From positions 1 through 64,000 of the forward strand of contig CAMDDU010000022.1 in the NCBI GenBank assembly GCA_945892985.1: a stretch of DNA of 64,000 bases. Direction: 5' to 3'. Made by a program: the position numbers and the translations under genes. Below are positions 63,021-64,000 of the stretch, piece by piece. A model generated the notes under the pieces. The model made no database searches. It was not told where the DNA came from and saw only the letters and a list, made by a program, of their open reading frames with translations. The DNA comes from CAITSH01 sp945892985 (GTDB lineage Bacteria > Pseudomonadota > Gammaproteobacteria > Burkholderiales > SG8-39). Numbering within the stretch: position 1 is the first letter of the stretch; each line of letters begins with the position of its first letter.

Positions 63021-64000
63021 ATGCATCAAACAAGTCATTGCTTTCTTGCGCGGATCACATCGGTATGCCGTTCATTTTTTCGGCGCGGGATGATGGGCGC
63101 AGCCCTGGTTTTTCTGGCCGCATCAGCCGCAGCCGCTTATCCCGAACGGCCGGTCAAGCTTATTGTGCCGTGGCCGGCGGGCGGCACCACTGACGCGGTG
63201 TCGCGCATCATTGCACTACGCCTTTCGGAGAAACTCGCCGGGTCGGTGATTGTCGAGAACCGCAGTGGCGCCAACGGCATGATCGGTGCCGATGCGGCGG
63301 CGCGTTCTGCGGCTGACGGCTACACGCTGCTGGTGGCGAGCGCGGAGACGCATTCGATTGGCATGGGCGCCGGGCGCAAGCCGCCCTATGACCCGATTGG
63401 CGATTTCATCCCTATCACCACCTTTGCCAAGAATCCGTTTGTGCTGGTTGGTCGGGCGACACTGTCAGCCAAGAGCACGGCTGAGTTGGTGGCTTTCGCC
63501 AAGGCCAACCCGGGCAAGCTCACCTACGGCACCTGGGGCATAGGCAGCACCGGCCAGGTTGCAATGGAAATGTTCAAGGGACAGGCGGGCATCGACTTCC
63601 TGCATGTGCCCTTCCAGGGAACCGCACCGGCCGAGACGGCGCTGCTCGGTGGCCAGATCGACCTCATGGTGCTGCCGGTCGGTCGTGTGCTGGCCTTGCG
63701 CAAAACCGGAAAGATCCAGGTCTACGGCATGATGACCGCCTCCAAGTCCAACCTGCTCGATGATGTCCCGACGCTGCAGAACGAAGGCTTTCAGCGCATG
63801 GATGTCGCCAACTGGTTCGGCATCATGGTGCCGGCGAAGACGCCGGCGGCCGTGGTGCAACGCCTCGTTGAGGACATCGTCGCCGTGGTGAAGTCGCCCG
63901 AGGTTCAGGCGCAGTTGCGCGCAGCCGGTGTTGAGGCATTCCCGCTGTCGCAGGATGAGTTCCGGCAGTTCGTATCGACCGAGGTGGTGCGCTGGGGCGA
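63021..64000 (+). CDS. Bug-family (TctC) tripartite tricarboxylate transporter binding protein, 3' end outside window
   Basis: An open frame from ATG 63021, with an AGGAGG ribosome site eight bases upstream, to the window end (at least 326 residues). A signal peptide runs to about residue 39 (ending ASAAAA), followed by YPERPVKLIVPWPAGGTTDAVSR, VIVENRSGANG, AADGYTLLVA and FLHVPFQGTAPAETALLGGQ, all Bug-family signatures. It would capture a carboxylate in the periplasm. No membrane subunits are in the window. The likely last few residues are missing. Confidence 0.92.
   Translation, partial: MHQTSHCFLARITSVCRSFFRRGMMGAALVFLAASAAAAYPERPVKLIVPWPAGGTTDAVSRIIALRLSEKLAGSVIVENRSGANGMIGADAAARSAADGYTLLVASAETHSIGMGAGRKPPYDPIGDFIPITTFAKNPFVLVGRATLSAKSTAELVAFAKANPGKLTYGTWGIGSTGQVAMEMFKGQAGIDFLHVPFQGTAPAETALLGGQIDLMVLPVGRVLALRKTGKIQVYGMMTASKSNLLDDVPTLQNEGFQRMDVANWFGIMVPAKTPAAVVQRLVEDIVAVVKSPEVQAQLRAAGVEAFPLSQDEFRQFVSTEVVRWG

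Overview
The window is high-GC, densely coded DNA from a betaproteobacterium, most likely Burkholderiales/Rhodocyclales/Nitrosomonadales-like. The call rests on a complete PHB cluster with PhaR, prfB next to lysS, recJ and an RpfE-type gene, BamD/RluD/PgeF neighbours, lolC-lolD, and Bug-family (tripartite tricarboxylate) binding proteins. No rRNA, tRNA, CRISPR array, prophage or origin was recognised.

Layout. 1-5.3 kb is accessory: the start of an IS5-type element running off the left edge, a secreted caspase-like protein flanked by two related 35-bp repeats, a zinc-ribbon/DUF805 membrane protein, a nine-unit 7-bp repeat, and a B12-binding MerR-type regulator whose first helix is separated by a one-base frameshift. 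5.6-10.5 kb is iron uptake: a TonB-like protein and an Fbp/Afu-type ferric ABC transporter with two Fur-box-like sites. 10.7-20.6 kb is housekeeping: NlpC/P60 lipoprotein, short secretin-like protein, DinG-family helicase, DenD-like dehydrogenase, BamD, RluD, PgeF, ZIP transporter, nucleotide-sugar epimerase. 20.6-28.7 kb is PHB metabolism (phaC, phaA, two phaB, phaR) with rimO and a second thiolase.

28.7-38.2 kb carries an aldo/keto reductase, an EamA transporter, an APH-fold kinase paired with an enolase paralogue lacking one active-site histidine, two envelope proteins, lysS, prfB with an intact programmed +1 frameshift, and dsbB. 38.2-47.4 kb is a candidate catabolic island: GntR regulator, FAH-family hydrolase, a NitT/TauT-type ABC importer whose genes alternate with two VOC-fold enzymes, a DapA-family lyase/aldolase, an NADH:flavin oxidoreductase and an alpha/beta hydrolase. 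47.4-54.2 kb has recJ and an ABC importer coupled to a GpdQ-like phosphodiesterase.

54.2-64 kb is rearranged: an RpfE-type gene, a toxin-antitoxin pair sitting between two 430-bp direct repeats (the second a truncated copy of that gene), a possible KTSC-domain remnant, lolC-lolD, two truncated genes abutting head to head, then a class II aldolase family gene, a second flavin oxidoreductase, and a Bug-family binding protein cut by the right edge.

A recurrent feature is short tandem duplications (6-18 bp, two to nine units with drifted copies), mostly in intergenic spacers and often just before start codons. The most promising undescribed systems are the kinase/enolase-paralogue pair, the interleaved transporter/VOC island, and the phosphodiesterase-linked importer.
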